Of a stretch of DNA of 64,000 nt, positions 1 to 8,022 are shown piece after piece. The stretch comes from Flavobacteriaceae bacterium MAR_2009_75. GTDB lineage: Bacteria; Bacteroidota; Bacteroidia; Flavobacteriales; Flavobacteriaceae. The notes under the pieces are model-generated. The model was not told the origin of the DNA and made no database searches. It saw nothing but the letters and a program-made list of their open reading frames with translations. Position numbers and translations under genes: made by a program. The stretch is from assembly GCA_002813285.1 (NCBI GenBank), contig PHTZ01000001.1, positions 4,215,501 through 4,279,500 on the forward strand, read 5' to 3'. Numbering within the stretch: the stretch's first letter is position 1; every line of letters starts with the position of its first letter.

Positions 1-1722
1 CCCCATGCCACCCTCACTATTATTTTTAGGAGGGCTGTTCATTACCGAAGTGTCAAACCCCTTTCCATCGTCATCGATCAATACGCTCAGAATACCATCT
101 TTGTAATTTATAGTGACTAAAATATAATTGGCTTGAGCATATTTGATAGCATTATTGACCGCTTCTTGGGTTACCCTATAGATATTTGTTTCGGCAAGTG
201 AGTCAAAGCGTAAATGCCTGTCGGTTCTATTTTCGAAAAGTATATTTTTACCTGTTAATTTCGAGAGTTCAACGGTCATCTTTTGAAGAGCAGGAAAAAT
301 ACCATGGTCGCTCAACTCAGGTGGCGTTAAGTTAAAAGTTGCAGTTCGTACCCCCTTGATCAAATCAGAGGTTAATTCCTTGAGGTAATCAATTTTTTCT
401 ATCGTCTTTTCTTGATTCTTTACATCTATCGATTCAATATTGAACTTAAGAGCGGTAAGCATTTGGCCTATTCCGTCATGAATATCTTTGGCTATGCGCT
501 TACGTTCTTCCTCTTGCCCCTCGACAATTTGACTGGCCTGAATTCTTTTCTGAAGTATACGCTCTTCAAAATTTTGTTGGGTCAGCTGTTCGACTTTAAG
601 GGCATTTATTTTACGCTCGGTAATATCTGAACAGAGAATAAGTACGCTTTGCTGCTGGCTTGATTGGTGCATGGGCACTATAGACATATCTAGCCAATAA
701 TTTTCTTTGTTAATGGTAGTGATCAGAATTTCTTCTGTTCGAATTACATTTTTTCTATTGTTTTTTAAAACTTCTTTTAAATATTGTTGTTGACCTTCAT
801 CAACGGTAAGTACCTCGGACAATGGCTTATTAAGATCTTTAGATTTAAGGTTTAAAAGGTTAAGAAATTTTTTACTGATGAAAACTATACTACCATCTTG
901 TCTGGCACTTGCGAATAAGGCTGCATTATCAATGACGAAATTAAGTTCTTGAAGGTCTTTTAGTGATTTTTCTTTTTCTTCATAAAGCTTTTGTGTTTCT
1001 TTTGCTTGAATTTCTGATTGGCCCCTGCTTTGGATTAAATTGGCCACCGTTTTTCTTATTTGTAAGGAAAGCGGTCTGAAAATAAAGGCAATTTCAAGGA
1101 GTAATATAGAAAGGGAAATACCAAGTAATAAATATTCTTTTCGCTTTAAGCTTTCTAATTTCGCCTTACTACGTTTATCGTACTCGTTTACGATAGTATC
1201 CATCAACAGCAAAAACCTACTTTCATTTTGCAGCACATCATTTGTAGCGTGCTGGAGCTTATTTTCAGAAAGGCTGTTATTATTATAGGATGTTATAATA
1301 GTTTCTGCGGCTTGTACCATTAAATTGTGATGCGCTTCAAGTTGAAGAAACAGGTCTAGTATCTCCGGATGGCTTTCAATAGGAAGCCCAATAGCATCAT
1401 CACCCTTTTGTAAGGCTAGATGCGAGTTTTTCCAAACCGATAAAGTTTCGGTAAGTTCTGCAACGGTTGAACCAATTTGACGATTTTGAAAGGCATCTTT
1501 AATAAGTAAAACTTCTTTGGTCAGCTTCTGACTATAGGCTCGTTGGCGCCCAGCTATATTTATGACGCGAGAGTCGTTCAGTTGTGAATTGAGATGACTT
1601 TGAATAAGTATTTGTGCAATGATAATCGTCAAGGCGATGCCTGCCAGAGCCAAAAGATACCATTTGCGAATCCGTATAAAGGTCGCATTATCCAATGATC
1701 GATGGTACTTAGTTTTGGTCAC
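1..1722 (-). CDS. NarX-like nitrate-sensing sensor histidine kinase (3' end cut by window edge)
   Basis: Membrane histidine kinase of the HisKA_3 (NarX/LiaS) type. Residues about 20-42 are a membrane segment, followed by a periplasmic PilJ/NarX-type sensor whose GRQRAYSQK (residues 58-66) resembles the ligand-binding P-box of NarX and PilJ. A second membrane segment lies near 190-215, then a coiled coil, a PAS domain (about 245-350), the dimerisation helix with RIAKDIHDGIGQ (His about 410), and an ATPase domain with QEAVNNAIKYAQ and DDGKGFDT. The frame is open to base 1 and stops at the G2 box (GGMG), so only a short C-terminus is missing. No in-frame ATG exists after the upstream stop; GTG at 1722 is the best start, 23 bp after the DUF4202 gene, so the two are co-transcribed. 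The natural partner is the regulator at 9472-10143. Nitrate or nitrite as ligand is inferred from motif and context. Confidence 0.88.
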   Translation of the reverse strand, partial: MTKTKYHRSLDNATFIRIRKWYLLALAGIALTIIIAQILIQSHLNSQLNDSRVINIAGRQRAYSQKLTKEVLLIKDAFQNRQIGSTVAELTETLSVWKNSHLALQKGDDAIGLPIESHPEILDLFLQLEAHHNLMVQAAETIITSYNNNSLSENKLQHATNDVLQNESRFLLLMDTIVNEYDKRSKAKLESLKRKEYLLLGISLSILLLEIAFIFRPLSLQIRKTVANLIQSRGQSEIQAKETQKLYEEKEKSLKDLQELNFVIDNAALFASARQDGSIVFISKKFLNLLNLKSKDLNKPLSEVLTVDEGQQQYLKEVLKNNRKNVIRTEEILITTINKENYWLDMSIVPMHQSSQQQSVLILCSDITERKINALKVEQLTQQNFEERILQKRIQASQIVEGQEEERKRIAKDIHDGIGQMLTALKFNIESIDVKNQEKTIEKIDYLKELTSDLIKGVRTATFNLTPPELSDHGIFPALQKMTVELSKLTGKNILFENRTDRHLRFDSLAETNIYRVTQEAVNNAIKYAQANYILVTINYKDGILSVLIDDDGKGFDTSVMNSPPKNNSEGGMG

Positions 1723-1745
1723 GAACCGAATGTTTATTTTCTGGT

Positions 1746-2336
1746 TTAAGTACTAATTGCCTTGGTGACTAGGCGTACCGCATTTTCTGAAAGGGGAAGC
1801 TTCAATGCGGCTTCCTGGCCTTTTTCAGACATTTTCCGCCATGTTTTTTGCAGTATATCAATAAGTTTATCGTCTGGGTGTTCTTTTGAGAAGGGCTCAA
1901 AATAATGCTCCAAAAAGACCAAGCAAATAACGTCTTCGAGTGTTTGTGTCTCCTCATTCTTCTTTAGCTGCTTCTTTTCCAGCAAAAACGAAACTTTAGC
2001 TATGGTCTCTTGATCATAGCCCACGTCTTCTAAAATGGTAGCAGCGGTCTGGGCATGAAATTTTTTAAGCTCTTGGCGCCACTTAAGATAGCCGACCCTA
2101 TTCATTTCATATGACTCGCGAGGTATTTCCCAACGACAAATATGTTGGCAACGAGCGGTCAATTTTAAGGCTTCAGAGGCCTGCGGTGCAAAGTTGTTCA
2201 GTTGGTCAGACATCCTCATGGCATAAAGAACTTCTTTCGGATAGCTTTTTCCTTCGTACTCTTCAGTATTCGGATCTTTACTATTGGCCGCATCGAACCT
2301 TTTAAAGGCTTCGTCTAATTTATTGGATGTAGGCAT
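1746..2336 (-). CDS. DUF4202 family protein
   Basis: A soluble 196-residue protein of the DUF4202 family, which is often encoded beside assimilatory nitrite reductases in Bacteroidota and other bacteria; its biochemical role is unknown to me. It is almost all helical, with HICRWEIPR near residue 65, LEDVICLVFLEHYFEPF near 132-148 and a basic C-terminus. The spaced His, Glu and Asp residues resemble an HD-type metal site, but I cannot establish that. The length is normal for the family. It lies 84 bp after nirD and 23 bp before the sensor kinase, all leftward, so it is most likely the third gene of a nirBD-DUF4202-kinase operon. A role in nitrite reductase function or signalling is inferred from position only. 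Confidence 0.8.
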   Translation of the reverse strand: MPTSNKLDEAFKRFDAANSKDPNTEEYEGKSYPKEVLYAMRMSDQLNNFAPQASEALKLTARCQHICRWEIPRESYEMNRVGYLKWRQELKKFHAQTAATILEDVGYDQETIAKVSFLLEKKQLKKNEETQTLEDVICLVFLEHYFEPFSKEHPDDKLIDILQKTWRKMSEKGQEAALKLPLSENAVRLVTKAIST

Positions 2337-2420
2337 AAATTATATTTTCTGGAAAGATAATAATTTCCTTTCCCAATCATCGGCTTACTCCCTTATAAAC
2401 CTATAACCGAACACAATCTT

Positions 2421-2801
2421 TTATTCACTAAATCCGATGTAAACATAGCCATCAATAATACGAACCGGATAGGTGGCAATAGCACCCAAACTACCATTGA
2501 GATTCTCGCCTGTTTTTAAGGAAAAAGTATTTTTGTGAAGCGGACAGGCAATTTTTGGTTCTAAATTTTCTTCTCCGATCATACCTCGCGATAAAACCAT
2601 TTCCATCTTATGCGGACAAAGATTTTGGCATGCATACCAATTGCCCTCTCTGGTAAAATTGAATACCGCTATCTGCTTTTCTTTATACTTAATACATGCT
2701 CCGCCATTTTTCGGAAACTTGTTGACCAGGGCTGCTTTGTACCAAACCTTGACATCTTCAATCGCTACGGTCTGATATTTTTCTAATGTTGATGAAATCA
2801 T
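2421..2801 (-). CDS. nirD: Nitrite reductase (NADH) small subunit, Rieske type
   Basis: Small subunit of the cytoplasmic assimilatory nitrite reductase, partner of NirB. The 126-residue protein is one Rieske-like domain. Both ligand pairs of a [2Fe-2S] Rieske cluster are present: Cys62-Pro-His64 in NLCPHKMEM and Cys86-Pro-Leu-His89 in ACPLHKNTF. The Escherichia coli type of NirD has the fold without the cluster; this version looks cluster-competent, as in many other bacteria. It starts 51 bp after nirB in the same direction. The pair converts nitrite to ammonium with NADH; siroheme for NirB should come from the cobA gene on the other side of the divergent promoter. Confidence 0.93.
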   Translation of the reverse strand: MISSTLEKYQTVAIEDVKVWYKAALVNKFPKNGGACIKYKEKQIAVFNFTREGNWYACQNLCPHKMEMVLSRGMIGEENLEPKIACPLHKNTFSLKTGENLNGSLGAIATYPVRIIDGYVYIGFSE

Positions 2802-2852
2802 TTCTAAATGTTTTACTTTGTTGGTTTTTTATAGATGGTTTCGTTATTATAA

Positions 2853-5369
2853 CTACACCCACTCTTTGGGCATTTTTTGGTCTCGTAGCGATACAAATTC
2901 AATATTATCATCTTCATCTTCCGAATTTACGAAATGAGTGTACCGTGAGCGGATTTCAGGGTTTTCGACCGCCTCTTTCCATTCACACTTGTAGGTGTCT
3001 ACGTAAGCTTGCATTTCAGCGTCTAATTCAGTAACAATGCCCAAAGAATCGTTTATGACCACATTTTGTAAATAGGTGATGCCTCCTTCAAGCTTCTCTA
3101 ACCAAGCCGCTGTTCGTTGCAAGGGTTGTGCTGTTTTTATGTAAAACATAATGAACCTGTCTACATAGGTCATTGCAGTTTTTTTATCTACTTTTTCTAC
3201 AAGTAGTTCGGCGTGTCTTGGGTTGGCGCCACCGTTACCGCCTACATAAACATTCCACCCACCTTCAACGGCGATGAAGCCAAAATCTTTGCATCGGGCT
3301 TCGGCGCATTCTCTAATACAGCCAGATACACCGCCTTTTAATTTGTGGGGAGACCGAATACCCTTGTAGCGATTTTCAATTTCAATGGCAAAACTTACAC
3401 TTTCATCCATACCATAACGACACCAAGTTGAACCGACGCAGCTCTTTACGGTTCGAAGCGATTTTCCGTAAGCCTGCCCAGTTTCAAAACCTTCGGCTAT
3501 GAGTTCTTCCCAAATTAGAGGGAGTTTATGTAATTTTGCCCCGAAGAGGTCGATGCGCTGTCCTCCTGTAATTTTCGAATAGAGATCATATTTTTGCGCT
3601 ATTCTACCTAAGGCCATTAATTGCTTTGGAGTTATTTCTCCGCCAGCTACGCGGGGTACGACCGAGTATGTGCCGTTTCGTTGAATATTGGCTAGGTAAC
3701 GGTCGTTACTATCTTGTATCGTTTCTTGTTTGTTGGCCGTTTCGTTGTAAATACTTGCAAAAATTCCGGCTGACACCGGTTTACAAATTTCACAGCCATG
3801 ACCAGTACCGACAGTATCTAGCAATTCATCATAACCTTTGATTCCTCTGGTCTTTACAATATCATAGAGTTCTTGTCTTGAATAATTAAAATGTTCGCAA
3901 ATACTGTTTTTCACTGTTTTCCCTAACGATTTTAAGCTTTCGGTAACCAAATCGGTAAGCATGGGCTTACAGCCCCCACAGCCCGTTCCTGCTTTGGTAG
4001 CCTTCGATACCGATTTGACCGTTTCATTGCCGTCATCAAGAACCGAGCAGCATATAGCCCCTTTAGTAACTGCCTCGCATGAGCAAATTACGGCACTATC
4101 GGGTAGATCCATGGCACTGCCAAACGCAGAACCGCCTTCGCCCCGAGCGCCTACTATCAATTCTTCAGCATTGTCGGGCAGGGGCATATTGTTGAGATAC
4201 ATTTGGTGAAGTATGCTATAATCGCCCGCATCACCTACCATAATACCTCCTAGAAGGGTTTTACCGTCATGGCTGACATTTATTCTTTTATAGATACCCT
4301 TGGTTTTATTTTCATATATTATAGAAAGCCCTTTGTCGGCAGGCATATAGGGTACTCCAAAACTGGCTACATCGACACCGATCAATTTGAGTTTTGTAGA
4401 CATGTCGATTTCTTTTTGCATGGCCACGTTGTGATTTTCTAAAATCTGGTTGACCGCAACCTCTGCCATTTCATAACCGGGGGCGACCAGTCCGTATATC
4501 ATCTGGTTGTAAAGCGCAACTTCACCTATCGCAAATATTTTCGGGTCTGAGGTCTGCATTTTATTGTTAACTATGATACCGCCGCGAACTCCCATTTCAA
4601 GATCGCATGTTCTTGCAAGTTCATCTCGAGGCCGAATTCCGGCCGAAACCACGAGCATATCTACTTCTAAGGTATCGTCTTCACCAAAATCCATTCCGGT
4701 GATTACCCCATTGCCCAAGATACGGTTGGTAGCTTTGCCAGTGTGTATTTGAATGCCCATAGACTCTAAAGTCAGCTGAAGAACATTGCTGCTTCTAGCA
4801 TCAAGCTGTCTCGGCATGAGTTTAGGGGCGTATTCGACTACATGGGGTTCAAGACCCATATCCATTACAGCTTTTCCTGCTTCAAGACCTAAAAGACCAC
4901 CACCAAGTACGGCTGCTTTGCCATTCGATTTTGTGCTCTTGATTTTTTCGGCATAAGCAAGCATGCCTTCAAGGTCTTCAATAGTACGGTAGACAAATAC
5001 TCCCTCTTTCTCTACACCATTAATAGGTGGCACAAAGGGCGCAGAACCTGTAGCGAGAACTAAATAATCATATGAATATTCTTTATCGCTTGCCGTGGTA
5101 ACGGTTTGCTTATCTCGATGGATATCGGTTACCCGTTCTTTGATAATTAAATCAATATTGTTATCGGCATACCAATCTAAAGAAGCCAGTTCTAATGCTT
5201 TTGCATCACGATTGGCGAAAAATTCACTGAGGTGTACCCGGTCGTATGCGGCTCGGGGTTCTTCACCAAAAACAACGAGCTTAAAATTTTTACTGTTCTC
5301 GTGGGCTATGAACTTTTCGCAGAATTTATAGCCGACCATGCCGTTACCGACAACAATTATTGTTTTCAT
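2853..5369 (-). CDS. nirB: Nitrite reductase (NADH) large subunit
   Basis: Siroheme-containing large subunit that reduces nitrite to ammonium with NADH, 838 residues, full length. Order of domains: FAD-binding GNGMVG (8-13), NAD-binding LGGGLLGLEAG (about 155), NirB middle region, two BFD-like [2Fe-2S] segments (CSCEAVTKGAICC to GTGCGGCKP, about 430-475, and TGHGCEICKP near 530), the first ferredoxin-like half domain (NGTYSVVPRVAGGEITPKQL, about 575), and the [4Fe-4S]/siroheme ligands KSCVGSTWC (about 640) and GCIRECAEARC (about 683). It heads a leftward operon with nirD, DUF4202 and the sensor kinase. A Bacteroidota-type -7 element and two TACGTA boxes precede it, shared with the divergent cobA. 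Confidence 0.97.
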   Translation of the reverse strand: MKTIIVVGNGMVGYKFCEKFIAHENSKNFKLVVFGEEPRAAYDRVHLSEFFANRDAKALELASLDWYADNNIDLIIKERVTDIHRDKQTVTTASDKEYSYDYLVLATGSAPFVPPINGVEKEGVFVYRTIEDLEGMLAYAEKIKSTKSNGKAAVLGGGLLGLEAGKAVMDMGLEPHVVEYAPKLMPRQLDARSSNVLQLTLESMGIQIHTGKATNRILGNGVITGMDFGEDDTLEVDMLVVSAGIRPRDELARTCDLEMGVRGGIIVNNKMQTSDPKIFAIGEVALYNQMIYGLVAPGYEMAEVAVNQILENHNVAMQKEIDMSTKLKLIGVDVASFGVPYMPADKGLSIIYENKTKGIYKRINVSHDGKTLLGGIMVGDAGDYSILHQMYLNNMPLPDNAEELIVGARGEGGSAFGSAMDLPDSAVICSCEAVTKGAICCSVLDDGNETVKSVSKATKAGTGCGGCKPMLTDLVTESLKSLGKTVKNSICEHFNYSRQELYDIVKTRGIKGYDELLDTVGTGHGCEICKPVSAGIFASIYNETANKQETIQDSNDRYLANIQRNGTYSVVPRVAGGEITPKQLMALGRIAQKYDLYSKITGGQRIDLFGAKLHKLPLIWEELIAEGFETGQAYGKSLRTVKSCVGSTWCRYGMDESVSFAIEIENRYKGIRSPHKLKGGVSGCIRECAEARCKDFGFIAVEGGWNVYVGGNGGANPRHAELLVEKVDKKTAMTYVDRFIMFYIKTAQPLQRTAAWLEKLEGGITYLQNVVINDSLGIVTELDAEMQAYVDTYKCEWKEAVENPEIRSRYTHFVNSEDEDDNIEFVSLRDQKMPKEWV

Positions 5370-5396
5370 TTCACTTCGATTTTGGAATCAACAGAA

Positions 5397-5457
5397 CAAA
5401 AATAAGTATAAATACGTATTTTTTATCTAAATATATATGAATAATTACGTAGTTTTG
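5397..5457. promoter_or_regulatory. Divergent nirB/cobA promoter region with two TACGTA boxes
   Basis: Between the divergent starts of nirB and cobA are two TACGTA hexamers at 5413-5418 (inside the perfect palindrome AATACGTATT) and 5446-5451, 33 bp apart, about three helical turns. On the minus strand TATTTTTG (5404-5397) is an exact match to the Bacteroidota -7 consensus TAnnTTTG, 27 bp before the nirB ATG. On the plus strand TAGTTTTG (5450-5457) is an exact match 40 bp before the cobA ATG and overlaps the second box. No good -33 TTTG is visible for either, which fits an activator-dependent promoter. The NarL-like regulator as the ligand is inferred: TACGTAT agrees with six of seven positions of the NarL heptamer TACYYMT. 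Confidence 0.62.
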
Positions 5458-5497
5458 TTATGATATTCATAATTGCATAACCTTAAAGACAGATATT

Positions 5498-6271
5498 ATG
5501 ATAGAGAAAAATAAATCAATTATTACATTGGTAGGGGCGGGTCCGGGTAGTTCAGACCTTATAACTATTAGAGGTTTGAAAGCTTTGGAGAGCGCTGATA
5601 TTGTTTTTTATGATGCTTTAGTAGGAAAAGATATTTTATCATATATTGAAAAATCTGTACCTAAGGTATACGTAGGAAAAAGATGTGGAAAACATTCCTT
5701 TTCCCAAAATGATATAAATAAGTTGTTGGTTGATGCTGCTTTTGAATACGGGCATGTAGTGCGGTTGAAGGGAGGGGATCCTTTTGTGTTTGGAAGAGCA
5801 TTAGAAGAGATAAGTTATGTGGAGTCATTTGGTATTCCTGTTTCAGTTGTTCCAGGTGTTACGAGCGCGATAGCTGTTCCAAGCAGTCAAGGTATACCTA
5901 TGACTTCGAGAGGTATTAGTAGTAGTTTTTGGGTCATGACCGCAACGAAAAAAGATGGCTCTTTTTCTGAAGATTTAAAATTTGCGGCGCAGTCTTCAAC
6001 TACAATGGTTGTGCTTATGGGATTGTCAAAACTACTTGAAATCACAGATTAGGTAAGTAAATATAGGTGCTCTATGACACCTATAGCCGTTATTCAAAAC
6101 GGCACCCTACCTGATGAAACTTGTGAAGTGGCTACTTTAAAATGTGCTAGTGACTTACTTGTTCGTCTTAAACCGGGTATGCCGGGTATTATTATTATAG
6201 GTGATGTGGTGGCTGAGCATCCTTCCTTTTTTGAGGAAGAAGTGCAGCGTGTGCTTTACTCCAATTTTTAG
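5498..6271 (+). pseudogene. cobA: Uroporphyrinogen-III C-methyltransferase with in-frame TAG (siroheme synthesis)
   Basis: SUMT methylates uroporphyrinogen III at C2 and C7 to give precorrin-2, the precursor of the siroheme needed by NirB. Family motifs are intact: GAGPGSSDLITIRGLKAL at the N-terminus, GDPFVFGRALEE, PGVTSAIAVPSSQGIPMT and VVLMG. Codon 185 is TAG (6050-6052), but the same frame continues without any shift through VSKYRCSMTPIAVIQNGTLP and ends at 6271. The total of 257 codons is the usual SUMT length. One base change or one base-call error would therefore restore the gene. Translation stopping at TAG would lose the C-terminal third, including part of the active-site region. No precorrin-2 dehydrogenase/ferrochelatase domain is present. 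Read-through, a second copy elsewhere, or a sequencing error are all possible. Confidence 0.85.
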
Positions 6272-6324
6272 GGTTTACGGTATAGATACAAAGTATCAAT
6301 TATGGTAGAAAACTAATTGTTATG

Positions 6325-6369
6325 GCTTCTAAAATTGAAAATTATCAATTTTAGAAGCTTGTTTTTTTT
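6325..6369 (+). terminator. Rho-independent terminator after cobA
   Basis: A perfect 14-bp stem (6325-6338 with 6345-6358) closes a six-base loop and is followed by a run of eight T (6362-6369). It separates cobA from the narK promoter. Confidence 0.85.
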
Positions 6370-6421
6370 GAATTCATATTATCTGTAAGGTAAATTTTTC
6401 TACCTGATAAAAATTAGTAAT

Positions 6422-6471
6422 TACGTACTATTTTAAATCATTAACTACGTATAAGTACGTATTGATACGTA
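6422..6471 (+). promoter_or_regulatory. Four helically phased TACGTA boxes upstream of narK
   Basis: TACGTA occurs at 6422-6427, 6446-6451, 6456-6461 and 6466-6471. The last three are exactly 10 bp apart, one helical turn, and the first is 24 bp from the second. Chance would give this hexamer about once in 4 kb of random sequence. The array ends 48 bp before the narK ATG at 6519. It is the densest of the four box clusters that precede the nitrate genes here, and is a probable operator for the NarL-like regulator encoded at 9472 (inference). Confidence 0.65.
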
Positions 6472-6518
6472 ATATTGTACTGAACATTTTAGGGAACATC
6501 AATTTAAAAATCAGTATT

Positions 6519-7937
6519 ATGAAAACACAAGCCTCTAAAAAAGCAACAACTTTAAAGCTTACTGACATCAAAAGTGTGCCTATTCGTACTTTTTGGATTA
6601 CTTCGATCGCCTTCTTTATTTGTTTCTTCGCGTGGTTTGGTATAGTACCATTTATGCCAGATGTGGTGAAAGATTTAGGTCTAACCCCCGACCAGAAATG
6701 GAACTCTATAATATTAGCGGTGACAGGTACAGTTTTCGCCCGATTATTGATTGGTAAACTATGTGACCGATTTGGTCCGAGAATATGTTATACATATCTA
6801 CTTATCCTTGGTGCCATACCTGTAATTTTGATCGGTTTTGTACAGACTCCGCTACAGTTCTTGATCTGTCGGTTGTTCATTGGTTTCATCGGTGCTTCAT
6901 TTGTAATCACCCAATTTCATACTTCGATTATGTTTGCTCCTAATATTGTGGGCACCGCCAATGCTACTTCTGCCGGTTGGGGCAATTTGGGTGGGGGTGC
7001 CAACCGTTTAGGTATGCCTTTGATAGCAGCAGCTGTAGTTAGTTTTGGGGTGGCCGATGAGATCGCTTGGCGATATTCGATGGTAATTGCTGGTATTATA
7101 GCAATGTTGATGGGGCTTGTATATTATTTCTTTACCACCGATACACCTGAGGGTAACTTTTCTGATCTAAAGAAAGAAGGAAAAATGCCGGCGTTGAAAA
7201 AAGATGAAGAAAGTTTCATGAGCGTACTTAAAGACTACCGAGTGTGGATACTTTTCATAGTTTATGCAGCTTGTTTTGGTATGGAGCTTACTGTTTATGG
7301 TACTATGGATGACTACTTGCAGAATAATTTTGGTCTTACTCGTTCAACTGCCGGTAACTTAGTGCTTTCATTCGCTTTAATGAATATTTTCGCCCGAACC
7401 TTGGGGGGATTTTTCGGTGATCGATTCGGTAAATTAAAAGGTCTAAGGGGCAGAGTAATTTTCTTGACAATAATTCTAGCCGCTGAAGGCCTTATGCTTT
7501 CTACTTTCTCACTGGCAACAAGTCTCTCGGTCGGTCTTATATTCTTAATTGCGTTTAGCCTTACGGTTCAGATGGCCGAAGGAGCAACCTTTTCGGTTGT
7601 ACCTTTTATAAACAAAAAAGCTATAGGTTCCATTTCCGGTATTGTGGGCGCAGGGGGTAATGTGGGTGCATTTTTGGCAGCACTTTTCTTAAAGTCAAAA
7701 TCTGCCATTGCCGAAACCAATGCGTTGGCGGCAAATTCAGCTCTGGGGGAAGAAGCGATGAAGGCCGCACAATCTGCAGCTGCGGCAGCTGCGGTTTCAA
7801 GCGGCTATTTCGTGATAGGCATTTTCGTGGTCATAAGTGCCCTAACGACCTTGGCTATCAAATTTTCAATGGCAGATGAAAAAGCGATAGAGGAAGAGAT
7901 GAAAGGAGAATTGGCCATATCCGGTTCTGGCAATTAG
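6519..7937 (+). CDS. narK: Nitrate/nitrite MFS transporter, NNP family
   Basis: Inner-membrane transporter of the nitrate/nitrite porter family, 472 residues and about 12 membrane segments. The family signatures are present: GWGNLGGGANRLGMP in the first half and the repeat-related GIVGAGGNVGAFLAALF in the second, plus the MFS loop GKLCDRFGPR. I start it at ATG 6519; an in-frame TTG at 6462 would add 19 residues but would place the start inside the TACGTA array, so I reject it. A long Ala-rich stretch (AAQSAAAAAAVSSG) precedes the last membrane helix. It lies between cobA and an outer-membrane porin and very probably brings nitrate, and possibly nitrite, into the cytoplasm for the reductases encoded at 18825 and 2853. 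The symbol could equally be nasA; the direction and substrate preference cannot be read from sequence. Confidence 0.93.
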   Translation: MKTQASKKATTLKLTDIKSVPIRTFWITSIAFFICFFAWFGIVPFMPDVVKDLGLTPDQKWNSIILAVTGTVFARLLIGKLCDRFGPRICYTYLLILGAIPVILIGFVQTPLQFLICRLFIGFIGASFVITQFHTSIMFAPNIVGTANATSAGWGNLGGGANRLGMPLIAAAVVSFGVADEIAWRYSMVIAGIIAMLMGLVYYFFTTDTPEGNFSDLKKEGKMPALKKDEESFMSVLKDYRVWILFIVYAACFGMELTVYGTMDDYLQNNFGLTRSTAGNLVLSFALMNIFARTLGGFFGDRFGKLKGLRGRVIFLTIILAAEGLMLSTFSLATSLSVGLIFLIAFSLTVQMAEGATFSVVPFINKKAIGSISGIVGAGGNVGAFLAALFLKSKSAIAETNALAANSALGEEAMKAAQSAAAAAAVSSGYFVIGIFVVISALTTLAIKFSMADEKAIEEEMKGELAISGSGN

Positions 7938-8022
7938 AATTTTTAAATAGATATGTTCTTACTGATTATTGTCAGCTAGAGAAGCATACCGCTACTGTTA
8001 CCCAATTTATAAAACCTGATGT

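Noticed and set aside
1040-1288. Open frame on the strand opposite the sensor kinase
   Set aside because: It lies wholly inside the kinase gene, which has clear domains on the minus strand.
3961-4209. Plus-strand open frame within nirB
   Set aside because: nirB on the other strand carries all family motifs here; this is a shadow.
6462-6518. TTG-based N-terminal extension of narK
   Set aside because: It would lie within the TACGTA array and adds no conserved residues; ATG 6519 fits the family.
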